Origin: an uncultured Clostridia bacterium
Lineage (GTDB): Bacteria; Bacillota; Clostridia; Oscillospirales; Ruminococcaceae
Length of the DNA: 11,700 nt
NCBI GenBank assembly: GCA_937907305.1
Contig: CALERQ010000191.1
Span: forward strand, 1 to 11,700
Reading direction: 5' to 3'
Part shown: positions 5,775 through 11,700 of the stretch, piece by piece
How positions within the stretch are numbered: the first letter of the stretch is position 1
Layout: every line of letters starts with the position of its first letter
Translations under genes and position numbers: made by a program
The notes under the pieces: model-generated
Databases searched by the model: none
What the model was told of the DNA's origin: nothing
Seen by the model: the letters and a program-made list of their open reading frames with translations, nothing else

Positions 5775-6273
5775 TCTTATCTTGGCAGCGGTAGCGCTGC
5801 TGACGATACTGGCTGCCTGCGGCGGCAAAGCGCCTGAGGAACCTGCCGAAACGGCGCTGTATGGTAAAGTGACAATAGAAAATGCCCCCGCGAACGCGCT
5901 GGGCACGGTGGTCTATCTGGGCTACTACGAAAGTGCCGATGCCATGAAGGCGGAGCTGCCCGAAGCGCTGAAGGACCTGTCGATTGCAGAAATGGGCGGT
6001 GGAGAAGCCTATGCCATCATTCCGCGGTTTGAAGGGGAGAGTATGACCCTGTATGCCGTGACGATGAAGGAGGATGCCACAACTGAACGGGCGGAAAACG
6101 GCACTGTATATGACGGCGCGGTGCTGCTGATGTGTAATGAGAGCGATATCTTTGCCAATACCGAGGTAGAGATGAAGCTGGGCGATGACAGCATAAGCTT
6201 TGGACCATACATCAGCCTGATGGACGGCAGCGTGGTGACGCATGAGCGGGTGCCCGTTGGAACGATCCAGTGA
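5758..6273 (+). CDS. Small secreted lipoprotein, unknown function
   Basis: A 171-residue lipoprotein. The N-terminus MKKTISLILAAVALLTILAAC is a type II signal peptide with lipobox LAAC and Cys21 as the lipidated residue; GGKAPEEPAE is a short linker. The mature part begins LYGKVTIENAPANALGTVVYLG and looks like a mixed alpha/beta domain rich in acidic residues. I do not recognise the family. AGGAGG (5743-5748) sits 9 bases before the ATG. The start lies 17 bases inside the end of the TVP38 gene, so translation is probably coupled. An upstream ATG at 5716 would remove the signal peptide and is rejected. The protein should be anchored on the outer face of the membrane. Confidence 0.8.
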   Translation: MKKTISLILAAVALLTILAACGGKAPEEPAETALYGKVTIENAPANALGTVVYLGYYESADAMKAELPEALKDLSIAEMGGGEAYAIIPRFEGESMTLYAVTMKEDATTERAENGTVYDGAVLLMCNESDIFANTEVEMKLGDDSISFGPYISLMDGSVVTHERVPVGTIQ

Positions 6274-6288
6274 ATGTAAAATGAATAA

Positions 6289-6323
6289 TCCCCCGTTCTC
6301 TCAGGAGAGCGGGGGAATTTTTT
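6289..6323. terminator. Terminator between convergent genes
   Basis: An 11-pair stem, CCCCCGTTCTC (6290-6300) with GAGAGCGGGGG (6305-6315), has a TCAG loop and one T-G pair, followed by AATTTTTT (6316-6323). It ends the lipoprotein operon. On the minus strand the same stem is followed by a weaker T-rich run, so it probably also ends the Sir2 gene at 6330. Confidence 0.92.
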
Positions 6324-6329
6324 GCGGAA

Positions 6330-7055
6330 TCAGCGGACAATGATTTGGGAGAGGGCTTCTCCGACCTTGCAATGCAGGGTGAGGGAAGTCTTATCATCCA
6401 TGGGGGTGGGGTCGCGGTTGATGAGGACCAGATATCGGCCATGGAAATAATGGACGAGAGAAGCGGCAGGATAGACCGTGAGGGAAGTACCCGCAATGAC
6501 GAGCATATCGGCATTGATGATGGCATTCAGGCTTTCATCAATTGTTTCGCCATCAAGCTGCTCCTCGTAGAGGACAACATCCGGTTTGATAAGACCGCCG
6601 CAGGTACAATGGGGGACGCCGGTCGTGGCGAGGATCTCCTCCGCTGAATAGCACTTATGACACTTCTGGCAGTAATTACGGTGGATGCTGCCATGCAGCC
6701 CCAGTACCTTTTTGCTGCCGGCCATTTGGTGCAGACCATCAATGTTTTGTGTAACGACAGCAGTAAGCTTGCCAGCGGCTTCCAGCTCCGCCAACTTGCG
6801 GTGGGCTGCATTGGGACGGGCCGTAAGACAGATCATCTTTTGACGGTAGAAATCGTAAAACTCCGCCGTGTGGCTGACGAAAAAGCTGTGGCTGAGGATG
6901 GTTTCCGGCGGGTAATCAAATTTTTGACTGTAAAGGCCGTCGACAGAACGGAAATCGGGAATGCCGCTTTCGGTAGAGACACCGGCACCGCCGAAAAAGA
7001 CAATGCGACGGGATTCATCTATCATCTGCTGGAGTTTTTGAATATTCTCATCCAT
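6330..7055 (-). CDS. Sir2-family NAD-dependent protein deacylase
   Basis: A 241-residue sirtuin that removes acyl groups from lysine using NAD+, giving nicotinamide and O-acyl-ADP-ribose. Visible motifs: NAD-binding GGAGVSTESGIPDFRS (22-37), TQNIDGLHQ (102-110), catalytic His121 in LHGS, zinc-binding C129-x2-C132 and C150-x-C152, GLIKPDVVLYEE (154-165, the acyl-lysine channel), GTSLTVYPAA (189-198) and LINRD (211-215). The second zinc pair is CTC instead of the usual CxxC, and Cys135 is an extra cysteine that could serve instead. The GAG-ST-ESGIPDFR form suggests the bacterial class that acts as a general deacetylase. An AAAGGAGG site (minus strand, 7063-7070) is 7 bases before the ATG. No clear promoter of its own is seen; it lies just after a terminator and may depend on read-through. 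Confidence 0.93.
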   Translation of the reverse strand: MDENIQKLQQMIDESRRIVFFGGAGVSTESGIPDFRSVDGLYSQKFDYPPETILSHSFFVSHTAEFYDFYRQKMICLTARPNAAHRKLAELEAAGKLTAVVTQNIDGLHQMAGSKKVLGLHGSIHRNYCQKCHKCYSAEEILATTGVPHCTCGGLIKPDVVLYEEQLDGETIDESLNAIINADMLVIAGTSLTVYPAASLVHYFHGRYLVLINRDPTPMDDKTSLTLHCKVGEALSQIIVR

Positions 7056-7086
7056 AAAGGAACCTCCTTTGGAAAATAATCTGCTG

Positions 7087-7112
7087 AAAAAGCCGCCGGT
7101 GGGCGGCTTTTT
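7087..7112. terminator. Symmetric intrinsic terminator
   Basis: AAAAAGCCGCC (7087-7097) and GGCGGCTTTTT (7102-7112) form an 11-pair stem with a GGTG loop. The structure is symmetric, with T runs in both readings. It lies after the DUF896 gene and before the Sir2 gene on the minus strand, so it should end or weaken the zinc-ribbon operon transcript. Confidence 0.9.
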
Positions 7113-7117
7113 ACGGT

Positions 7118-7342
7118 TTATTGCTTGGCTTTTTGGCTATTCGGTTTCTGGCGGAGCTTTTCCCGGGTGCCATCCGGCTTTTGGATGTAGGTGTTATCCA
7201 GGGTATGTTTAAGGCTGGCCTTCATTTCAGCAATGTACTGCCCACGCAGCTCCATGCGTTCCTTGATTTCTTCATCGGTCAGGTCGCGCTCCCGGGCAAG
7301 GCGGGAAAGATGACTGATGCGTTCTAACTTTTCTTTTTCCAT
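7118..7342 (-). CDS. DUF896 family protein (YnzC-like)
   Basis: A 74-residue, strongly charged, helical protein. The pattern ERISHLSRLARERDLTDEE followed by RMELRGQYIAEMKASLKHTLDNTYI is that of the DUF896 (UPF0291) family, common in Firmicutes, where the residues form a short helical bundle. The function is not established; in Bacillus a member (ynzC) lies in an SOS-induced operon. The tail (KPDGTREKLRQKPNSQKAKQ) is basic and probably disordered. Its ribosome binding site AAGGAG (minus strand, 7348-7353) overlaps the stop codon region of the gene before it, with 9 bases between the genes, so it is the last gene of the operon. Confidence 0.88.
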   Translation of the reverse strand: MEKEKLERISHLSRLARERDLTDEEIKERMELRGQYIAEMKASLKHTLDNTYIQKPDGTREKLRQKPNSQKAKQ

Positions 7343-7351
7343 AGGGGCTCC

Positions 7352-7783
7352 TTACTTGGGGAAAATGAGATCCAGCAGATGCTGGATGACATCGTAACCA
7401 AACTGATACTTGGCGATGACGCAGCCACCAATGACCAACCCGACAAAGATGAGCTGGAGCAGCAGGGCAGCGATGCCGAGATTGCGGCGGTTGCGGTTAT
7501 TGCCGCGGCGGAAGGTCCATTTGATGGCGCAGACAAAATTGACAATGGGAATGGCCAACATCACCAAAGCGCCCATAAAAGAGCCGACCTTCATCACGGA
7601 AGTATCGGGTGGGGCTTTTCGAGGTTTTTCAGGCTGTGGTTCCTCCTGCAGTGGAGCAGTAGGCTGTGGTTCTTCCACTGGCGGGGCAACATGCTCCTCG
7701 TTTCCGGCCACGACGGCAGGCGGAATATCCGAGAGGAGATCGTCATTCCCGGCAAAAGAGCTGTTTTGCAGGTCTTCCATCAT
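7352..7783 (-). CDS. Two-helix membrane protein with a Pro/Glu-rich N-terminus
   Basis: A 143-residue protein of unknown function. Residues 1-60 are acidic and proline-rich, with near-repeats (EEPQPTAPLQ, EEPQPEKP), and are probably disordered. Two hydrophobic helices follow (about 66-88 and 103-125), joined by a basic loop, WTFRRGNNRNRRN, which places the loop in the cytoplasm. The pattern resembles small zinc-ribbon-associated membrane proteins in which the ribbon has been lost. The gene before it encodes a separate zinc-ribbon protein only 14 bases upstream, so the two may cooperate. GGAGG (minus strand, 7791-7795) is 7 bases before the ATG at 7783; a second ATG follows immediately. Confidence 0.72.
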   Translation of the reverse strand: MMEDLQNSSFAGNDDLLSDIPPAVVAGNEEHVAPPVEEPQPTAPLQEEPQPEKPRKAPPDTSVMKVGSFMGALVMLAIPIVNFVCAIKWTFRRGNNRNRRNLGIAALLLQLIFVGLVIGGCVIAKYQFGYDVIQHLLDLIFPK

Positions 7784-7797
7784 GCGTGATCCTCCAT

Positions 7798-8241
7798 TTA
7801 CAGCTTAGCGCCGCACTGGGAGCAGAAAGTGGAACCGGATTCCACAGGCTGGCCGCAGGCAGGGCAGACGGTAGGCGCAGAAGCTTCCTCAGCAGCAGGC
7901 TGTTCCTCTACGGACTCTACGGGAGTCTCATCGGTATTAATGATGCAATTGTTGTCATCGGAATTATCGGATTTAACAAGAGCGATACGGGCGCGCAGGG
8001 ATTCAATCTGATCGTAAAGGCCGGTAATCTTGGCACAGTCGGCAGCATAGGGGCCTTCCGCCTCGGATTTACTCTGCTCATAGGTTTTTCGGCCGAGTTC
8101 CAGCAGGGCGGCATTAATATCCGACTGAACGCCGAGAATTTCCGCTTTGAGTTTGGCGATTTCGCCAAGGTCTTTGGCTTTATCAGCGGCAGTACCAGCC
8201 ACAACAGAGATTTTTTTACCGAGATTATCGAAGAATGCCAT
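7798..8241 (-). CDS. Helical protein with a C-terminal zinc ribbon
   Basis: A 147-residue cytoplasmic protein. Residues 1-92 are helical with heptad-like spacing (for example ADKAKDLGEIAKLKAEILGVQSD and YDQIESLRARIALV), suggesting a coiled coil. Residues 93-122 are an acidic linker. Residues 126-143 form a zinc ribbon: C126-P-A-C129 and C140-S-Q-C143 in CPACGQPVESGSTFCSQCG. Such small N-helical plus zinc-ribbon proteins are common in Clostridia and have no known function. The ATG at 8241 is chosen because AAGGAG (minus strand, 8251-8256) lies 9 bases before it; a start at 8295 would precede the -10 region. It is the first gene of the zinc-ribbon, membrane protein, DUF896 operon. Confidence 0.75.
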   Translation of the reverse strand: MAFFDNLGKKISVVAGTAADKAKDLGEIAKLKAEILGVQSDINAALLELGRKTYEQSKSEAEGPYAADCAKITGLYDQIESLRARIALVKSDNSDDNNCIINTDETPVESVEEQPAAEEASAPTVCPACGQPVESGSTFCSQCGAKL

Positions 8242-8285
8242 ATGATGTTCCTCCTTGGGTGTATGAAAATTATTGATACAGGATG

Positions 8286-8314
8286 ATTTTATCACAGTCT
8301 GTCCGGCAGTTCAA
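8286..8314 (-). promoter_or_regulatory. Promoter of the zinc-ribbon operon
   Basis: On the minus strand, TTGAAC (8309-8314), 17 bases, then TAAAAT (8286-8291), with an extended -10 TG. The pair lies just downstream of the nth stop codon and drives the three-gene operon toward 7118. Confidence 0.78.
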
Positions 8315-8333
8315 ATATTAAAGTGTGGAAAGG

Positions 8334-8981
8334 CTAGGATATTTCACTTTTTTGGGCTGTTTGTCCGGGGCAATAGGGCCGCAGGGGGCAGCGGGTGCAC
8401 TGGGGGCGCCGGGCAATGCAGTATTCCCGGCCCAGAAGCACCATGCGGTGGCAGAAGCCAGTGGATTTTTCCGGGGGGATTTTTTTCCGCAGCTGCATTT
8501 CGACTTTGTAGGGGTCTTTGGAAGTAGTAAGGCCCAGCAGATTGGTGATACGGATGCAGTGGGTATCGCAGACATAGGAGGGCTGACCGTAGATATCACC
8601 ACAAATGAGATTGGCCGTTTTGCGGCCAACGCCGGGGAGCCGGGTAAGTTCCTCAATGGAGTCCGGAACCACACCGCCATATTCATCCCGAAGCATTTTG
8701 CACATCTCTACAATATCGCGGGCCTTGGTGTGATAAAAACCGCAGCTGCGCACCATTTCTTCCACATCGGCAACATCCGCTTCGGCAAAGGCCTCGATGG
8801 AAGGATACCTGGCGAACAGAGCCGGTACCACCTGGTTTACACGGGCATCGGTGCACTGGGCGGAGAGCCGCACCGCAATGAGCAGTTCGTGCGGGATGCG
8901 GTACTGCAGGGAACAAAGATCCTGCGGGTAGAGCTTTTCCAGTTCTGTGATGATGTGCGCAATGCGTTCCTTTTCCTGCAT
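8334..8981 (-). CDS. nth: Endonuclease III (base-excision DNA glycosylase/AP lyase)
   Basis: A 215-residue DNA repair enzyme that removes oxidised pyrimidines and cuts the abasic site by beta-elimination. Landmarks: ELLIAVRLSAQCTDARVN (32-49), helix-hairpin-helix LPGVGRKTANLI (115-126) with the catalytic Lys121, catalytic Asp139 in CDTH, and the [4Fe-4S] cluster cysteines 188, 195, 198 and 204 (C-x6-C-x2-C-x5-C). Length matches the E. coli enzyme (211). The ATG at 8981 is chosen because AAGGGAG (8992-8998) precedes it by 10 bases, while an ATG at 9008 falls inside the -10 box. E. coli has LSAQATD where this protein has LSAQCTD. The gene faces away from spoIIGA. Confidence 0.95.
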   Translation of the reverse strand: MQEKERIAHIITELEKLYPQDLCSLQYRIPHELLIAVRLSAQCTDARVNQVVPALFARYPSIEAFAEADVADVEEMVRSCGFYHTKARDIVEMCKMLRDEYGGVVPDSIEELTRLPGVGRKTANLICGDIYGQPSYVCDTHCIRITNLLGLTTSKDPYKVEMQLRKKIPPEKSTGFCHRMVLLGREYCIARRPQCTRCPLRPYCPGQTAQKSEIS

Positions 8982-9006
8982 TTTTGCCACGCTCCCTTCT
9001 GTGACC

Positions 9007-9035
9007 ATGATAAGGATTTGCGGGCAAAATGTCAA
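9007..9035 (-). promoter_or_regulatory. nth promoter
   Basis: On the minus strand, TTGACA (9030-9035), exactly 17 bases, then TATCAT (9007-9012): a near-consensus sigma-A promoter. Transcription should start about 20 bases before the nth ATG at 8981. Confidence 0.85.
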
Positions 9036-9051
9036 GGCGGAGGAACCATGC

Positions 9052-9086
9052 TTCGACCGTTTCTTTTGTTCATGGTGGACTACAAT
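9052..9086 (+). promoter_or_regulatory. Candidate Spo0A-type promoter of spoIIGA
   Basis: TACAAT (9081-9086) lies 29 bases before the spoIIGA ATG and has no -35 at normal distance. TTCGACC (9052-9058) matches six of seven bases of the Spo0A box (TTCGACA, inverse of TGTCGAA), centred near -35 to -40. In Bacillus, the spoIIG promoter has an over-long spacer and needs phosphorylated Spo0A. The arrangement fits that known control, but it is a short motif and remains inference. Confidence 0.45.
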
Positions 9087-9115
9087 GAAGCATGACACGG
9101 GAAGGGCGGAGAGAA

Positions 9116-9973
9116 ATGAAGATATACGGTGATGTGCTGGCGGCAATGAACTTTACGGTGACGCTGCTTATTTTACAGCTGTGTGGGCGGATGCTGGGGG
9201 TAAGACCGGGAAGAACGGCAAAATACATATCAGCCGCACTGGGGGCAGCTGCAGCTTTTATTATTTTTGTACCGATCCATTCGGCGGCGGTACAGCTTTT
9301 ATACCGGCTGGCGGTTTCGGTATTACTGGTAGGGGTGGCTTTTCCGACGCTGAACCGCAGACGGCTGTTGCGGGCCATCGGGGTGTTTTACCTGGTGAGT
9401 ATCGTTTTTGCTGGGGTGACAATGCTGCTCATTTGGCTGCGGCCTGGATTGGGCTTCTATACCGCTAATGGGGTGGTGTACTATAATATTCCACCACTGA
9501 TGCTGCTGGCCTGTGTGGCAGCGGCCTATGGTGCGGTGAGTCTGTTTGATCGTTTTACAGCGCTTCGGATTCCGCAGAGAGAGCTCTACCGCATTACGAT
9601 AGAGCGGCGGGGACGAACGGTGCCGGTGCTGGCGCTGGCCGATAGTGGCAACCGGCTGATCGAACCGTTTTCCGGTCTACCGGTACTGGTGATAAATGCG
9701 GCAGAAATATGGGGACTGCTGAATCCGGAGGAACGAAGAATCGTGCGGGAGATGGATACTGAGGCGGTTATATCTGGGGTGCGTTGGGTACTGGCTGGGA
9801 CGGTGCAGGGATGGGGAATGATGCCGGCATTCCGGCCGGAGAGAATGTATACAACGGTAAATGGCAAACGGGTGGAGCTGGGCGGCTATTTTGCCGTAGT
9901 GGTGGATGCCGAAATAGGGAACGGAAATTACGGTGGGGTATTTAACCCCAAGATGATACAGGTACTGCTGTGA
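9116..9973 (+). CDS. spoIIGA: Sporulation sigma-E processing peptidase SpoIIGA
   Basis: A 285-residue membrane aspartic protease that converts pro-sigma-E to active sigma-E in the mother cell after the septum signal from SpoIIR. The N-terminal half has about five membrane helices (residues 1-147). The C-terminal protease half contains LALADSGNRLIEP, with catalytic Asp176 in the DSGN motif (Asp183 in B. subtilis SpoIIGA). The ending VFNPKMI matches the IHPKML near the end of the Bacillus protein. The start MKIYGDV parallels MKIYLDV of Bacillus, so the ATG at 9116 is used, with GGCGGAGAG (9106-9114) before it, rather than the ATG at 9092. The gene overlaps the sigE ribosome binding site. Confidence 0.93.
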   Translation: MKIYGDVLAAMNFTVTLLILQLCGRMLGVRPGRTAKYISAALGAAAAFIIFVPIHSAAVQLLYRLAVSVLLVGVAFPTLNRRRLLRAIGVFYLVSIVFAGVTMLLIWLRPGLGFYTANGVVYYNIPPLMLLACVAAAYGAVSLFDRFTALRIPQRELYRITIERRGRTVPVLALADSGNRLIEPFSGLPVLVINAAEIWGLLNPEERRIVREMDTEAVISGVRWVLAGTVQGWGMMPAFRPERMYTTVNGKRVELGGYFAVVVDAEIGNGNYGGVFNPKMIQVLL

Positions 9974-9983
9974 GGTGACTGAA

Positions 9984-10688
9984 ATGCTGCTAAATAGACT
10001 ACTGAAAAGATTAAGAAAATTCTTCCTGGGTTATTATCTGGAGATTTACTACATCAATGGGCCGGACAATCTGCCGGCGCCGTTGAGCCGGGAGCAGGAA
10101 ACGGCGGTCTTTATGCGGCTGGAGGAAGGCGACCCCAAAGCCAAGGAAATACTGATCACCCATAACCTGCGGCTGGTGGTGTATATCGCCAGGAAGTTTG
10201 AATCCACCGGTATTGGAATCGAAGACCTGATCTCCATAGGGACCATTGGGCTTATCAAGGCAGTGAATACCTTTTGCCCGGCAAGGAATATAAAGCTGGC
10301 GACCTATGCCTCCCGGTGTATTGAGAATGAGATACTGATGTACCTGCGTAAGATACAGAACCAGAAAACGGAGGTTTCCATAGATGAACCGCTGAATGTG
10401 GACTGGGACGGCAATGAGCTGCTGCTTTCAGATATTCTGGGGACAGACGGTGACACGGTGAACCGGAAGCTGGAGCAGGAGGTGGAGCGCAGTGCCCTGC
10501 GAGGGCTGGTAAGCGGACTGGGGGAGCGGGAGCAGCGTATTATGCGGCTGCGGTTTGGGCTGGACGGGGGCGAGGAACGCACCCAAAAGGAGGTAGCGGA
10601 TATCATTGGAATCTCGCAATCCTATATCTCGCGGCTGGAAAAGAAGATCATACGGCAGCTGCGGGAGGAGATGCAGCAGATCTACTGA
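9984..10688 (+). CDS. sigE: Mother-cell sporulation sigma factor sigma-E
   Basis: A 234-residue sigma-70 family factor that directs early mother-cell transcription in sporulation. Made as pro-sigma-E and cut by SpoIIGA, so the N-terminal stretch (about 1-28, LKRLRKFFLGYYLEIYYING) should be the membrane-binding pro-peptide. Region 2 shows HNLRLVVYIARKFESTGIGIEDLISIGTIGLIKAVNTF (60-97) and KLATYASRCIENEILMYLR (104-122); VDWDGNELLLSDILGTD (139-155) is a sigma-E hallmark; region 4 HTH is TQKEVADIIGISQSYISRLEKK (200-221). All match B. subtilis SigE (239 residues). GAGGTGA (9972-9978) overlaps the spoIIGA stop and supports the ATG at 9984; GTG at 9975 is an alternative. sigE and spoIIGA form an operon. 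The usual following gene, sigG, is not present here. Confidence 0.96.
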   Translation: MLLNRLLKRLRKFFLGYYLEIYYINGPDNLPAPLSREQETAVFMRLEEGDPKAKEILITHNLRLVVYIARKFESTGIGIEDLISIGTIGLIKAVNTFCPARNIKLATYASRCIENEILMYLRKIQNQKTEVSIDEPLNVDWDGNELLLSDILGTDGDTVNRKLEQEVERSALRGLVSGLGEREQRIMRLRFGLDGGEERTQKEVADIIGISQSYISRLEKKIIRQLREEMQQIY

Positions 10689-10696
10689 ATGGAATT

Positions 10697-10730
10697 GGCC
10701 GCCGGGCAAGAAAAACCGGCGGTCAGTTTT
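10697..10730 (+). terminator. Terminator after sigE
   Basis: GGCCGCCGG (10697-10705) pairs with CCGGCGGTC (10716-10724), nine pairs with one G-T, loop of ten bases, followed by AGTTTT. The T run is short, so termination may be partial. Confidence 0.7.
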
Positions 10731-10777
10731 ATGCGGCGAAAGGGAGAAAATTCCCGGCGAAATATAATGAAATGCTG

Positions 10778-10807
10778 TTGCAATGGTGGGTGATAAAATG
10801 CTATACT
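10778..10807 (+). promoter_or_regulatory. Promoter of the coiled-coil/cdaA genes
   Basis: TTGCAA (10778-10783), 18 bases, then TATACT (10802-10807). A reasonable sigma-A promoter, placed so transcription starts near 10814, just before the ribosome binding site at 10829-10835. Confidence 0.6.
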
Positions 10808-10844
10808 GACAATAGTTATAATGTGTGCAAAGGAGTGTGTTTCC

Positions 10845-11558
10845 GTGCAGGAGGCAAAGCGTTTTTCCACCGCACTGTTCGGGTTTGAGCGTAAGGCAGT
10901 GTTGGATTATATTTACGAACAGGATAAGCAGGCACGGGAAGCACTGGAGGAGCTGGCGGTGCGTAATGATGCGCTGGACCGTAAGGCTGCGGAGCTGAAT
11001 GAGAAGCTGGAAGCCCTGAGTGCCCAGTATAAGCAGGCGGTAAGTGACAACAAGGAAAAGGAACGCCAGTTGAACGAGCAGGGAAGCGACTGTGCACGCC
11101 TGCGGGAGCGCACCAATAAGCTGGCCGCGCAACTGCGGGATAAAGAGAATGCCCTGCAGCTGCAGATGGAACTGAATAAAAAGATGCAGGCCCGTGTAAA
11201 TGAACAGGAGACTGTACTGAACAGCCTGCGGGCGGAGCTGAATGAAGCAAAATTGCAGGCTGACCTTTTTAAGGGGCGGCATGAGGACTTTAATGGCCTG
11301 AAAAACCAACTGGATGAAATAAGGGCGCAGTTTACCCAACGGCTGGATCAATTTGAGAAGGACTTTGACCGGCTGGAGGCAGAGGTGCCGTGCTGTAAGG
11401 CAGCGGCCCGGTGTGCTGGTAAGCAGGAAGAGGACAAGCCGGTGGTACATAAGGTGATGCTGCGGCGGCGCGGTGCAGCACAGCAGACTGAGGAACCGGC
11501 AAAAACAGCTGGTGGTGCCGGAAGCCGTGTATGTAAGATCCTGAATGAGTGGAAGTGA
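10845..11558 (+). CDS. DivIVA-like coiled-coil protein
   Basis: A 237-residue cytoplasmic protein. The N-terminus (RFSTALFGFERKAVLDYI, about 6-23) resembles the membrane-binding head of DivIVA/GpsB proteins (aromatic residues then xVxDFI-like). Residues about 20-170 form a long coiled coil rich in E, K, Q, A and L heptads (ALEELAVRNDALDRKAAELNEKLEAL and so on). The tail is basic with cysteines (VPCCKAAARCAG) and ends in a short ILNEWK helix. I see no catalytic motif. The GTG at 10845 is the likely start, since AAAGGAG (10829-10835) is 9 bases upstream; an ATG at 10821 would place the ribosome binding site inside the gene. The cdaA-type gene starts 8 bases later. A role in septum or pole placement is inference. 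Confidence 0.7.
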   Translation: MQEAKRFSTALFGFERKAVLDYIYEQDKQAREALEELAVRNDALDRKAAELNEKLEALSAQYKQAVSDNKEKERQLNEQGSDCARLRERTNKLAAQLRDKENALQLQMELNKKMQARVNEQETVLNSLRAELNEAKLQADLFKGRHEDFNGLKNQLDEIRAQFTQRLDQFEKDFDRLEAEVPCCKAAARCAGKQEEDKPVVHKVMLRRRGAAQQTEEPAKTAGGAGSRVCKILNEWK

Positions 11559-11566
11559 TGTGACCG

Positions 11567-11700
11567 ATGTTCAAATCAATTACCTCAATGGAGGTATTCT
11601 GGGATATCCTGCGCAGTATCCGTGTGCAGGATATTTTGGATATTCTTATTGTTGCTTATCTTGTTTATAAGCTGATTAACCTGCTGAGAGAGACCCGCGC
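11567..11700 (+). CDS. cdaA: Diadenylate cyclase CdaA (5' end, partial)
   Basis: The first 45 codons are present; the gene runs off the window. The protein starts MFKSITSMEVFWDILRSIRV and continues QDILDILIVAYLVYKLINLL then RETRA. This matches the N-terminal membrane segment of CdaA/DacA (YbbP), the membrane-bound enzyme that makes cyclic di-AMP from two ATP. The catalytic DAC domain (DGA and RHR motifs) lies outside. In Firmicutes cdaA is normally followed by cdaR and glmM, so the operon probably continues past 11700. No strong ribosome binding site is seen before the ATG; the gene starts 8 bases after the coiled-coil gene ends, so coupled translation is likely. Confidence 0.85.
   Translation, partial: MFKSITSMEVFWDILRSIRVQDILDILIVAYLVYKLINLLRETR

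Noticed and set aside
5001..5906. A 301-codon open frame on the minus strand
   Set aside because: It is opposite the TVP38 gene and the lipoprotein start, both with ribosome binding sites and clear membrane or signal features.
9048..9095. A 15-codon frame (MLRPFLLFMVDYNEA) with a GGAGGA site just before spoIIGA
   Set aside because: The likely spoIIGA -10 lies inside it, so transcripts from that promoter would not contain it whole; no independent evidence of expression.
10817..10822. TATAAT just before the coiled-coil gene as a -10 box
   Set aside because: It is only 7 bases from the ribosome binding site and has no -35 at 17 bases; TTGCAA/TATACT slightly upstream fits better.
10428..11450. 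A 340-codon open frame on the minus strand
   Set aside because: It lies opposite sigE and the coiled-coil gene, both firmly supported; its protein is a low-information string rich in Leu, Gln and His with no domain.
1..11700. Search for tRNA, rRNA, CRISPR arrays, insertion sequences and phage genes
   Set aside because: I saw no cloverleaf-like segments, regularly spaced repeats, transposase or integrase frames, or terminal inverted repeats in the window.

Overview
The window looks like chromosomal DNA from an endospore-forming member of the Firmicutes, most likely a Clostridia-class anaerobe. Evidence: a spoIIGA-sigE pair, a Spo0J-type parS site, strong AGGAGG-type ribosome binding sites, a yybP-ykoY manganese riboswitch and a sodium-pump (OadB) family gene. 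GC content looks moderate to high for the group. I cannot name the genus.

Layout. (1) 82-2755, plus strand: a promoter with a palindrome over its -10 leads into a VanW-family gene, a DltA-like D-alanine-activating ligase and a small carrier protein. The usual dltB and dltD partners are absent. A perfect parS site lies between the ligase and carrier genes. (2) 2762-4947, plus: a manganese module. mntP has its own promoter. It is followed by a second strong promoter, a yybP-ykoY (Mn2+) riboswitch with an overlapping intrinsic terminator, an orphan oadB-like gene and a 44-residue membrane protein. (3) 5040-6273, plus: a TVP38/DedA-like membrane protein and a small lipoprotein, closed by a terminator at 6289-6323. 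(4) 6330-8981, minus: nth with its own promoter; then a promoter driving a zinc-ribbon protein, a two-helix membrane protein and a DUF896 protein, ending at a terminator; then a Sir2 deacylase. (5) 9081-11700, plus: spoIIGA and sigE (sporulation), a terminator, a DivIVA-like coiled-coil protein and the 5' end of a cdaA-type diadenylate cyclase gene.

How the parts fit. The most unusual unit is the Mn2+ riboswitch upstream of an OadB-family transporter that has no decarboxylase alpha subunit. The riboswitch helix P1 and the terminator share one strand (3571-3577), so Mn2+ binding should permit read-through. With mntP next door, this suggests that OadB plus the 44-residue protein forms a two-part manganese-related transporter, or a sodium-coupled system called up by manganese excess. 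That is inference. The second unusual unit is VanW, D-Ala ligase and carrier without the DltB/DltD export machinery: a candidate D-alanine transfer route whose acceptor is unknown.
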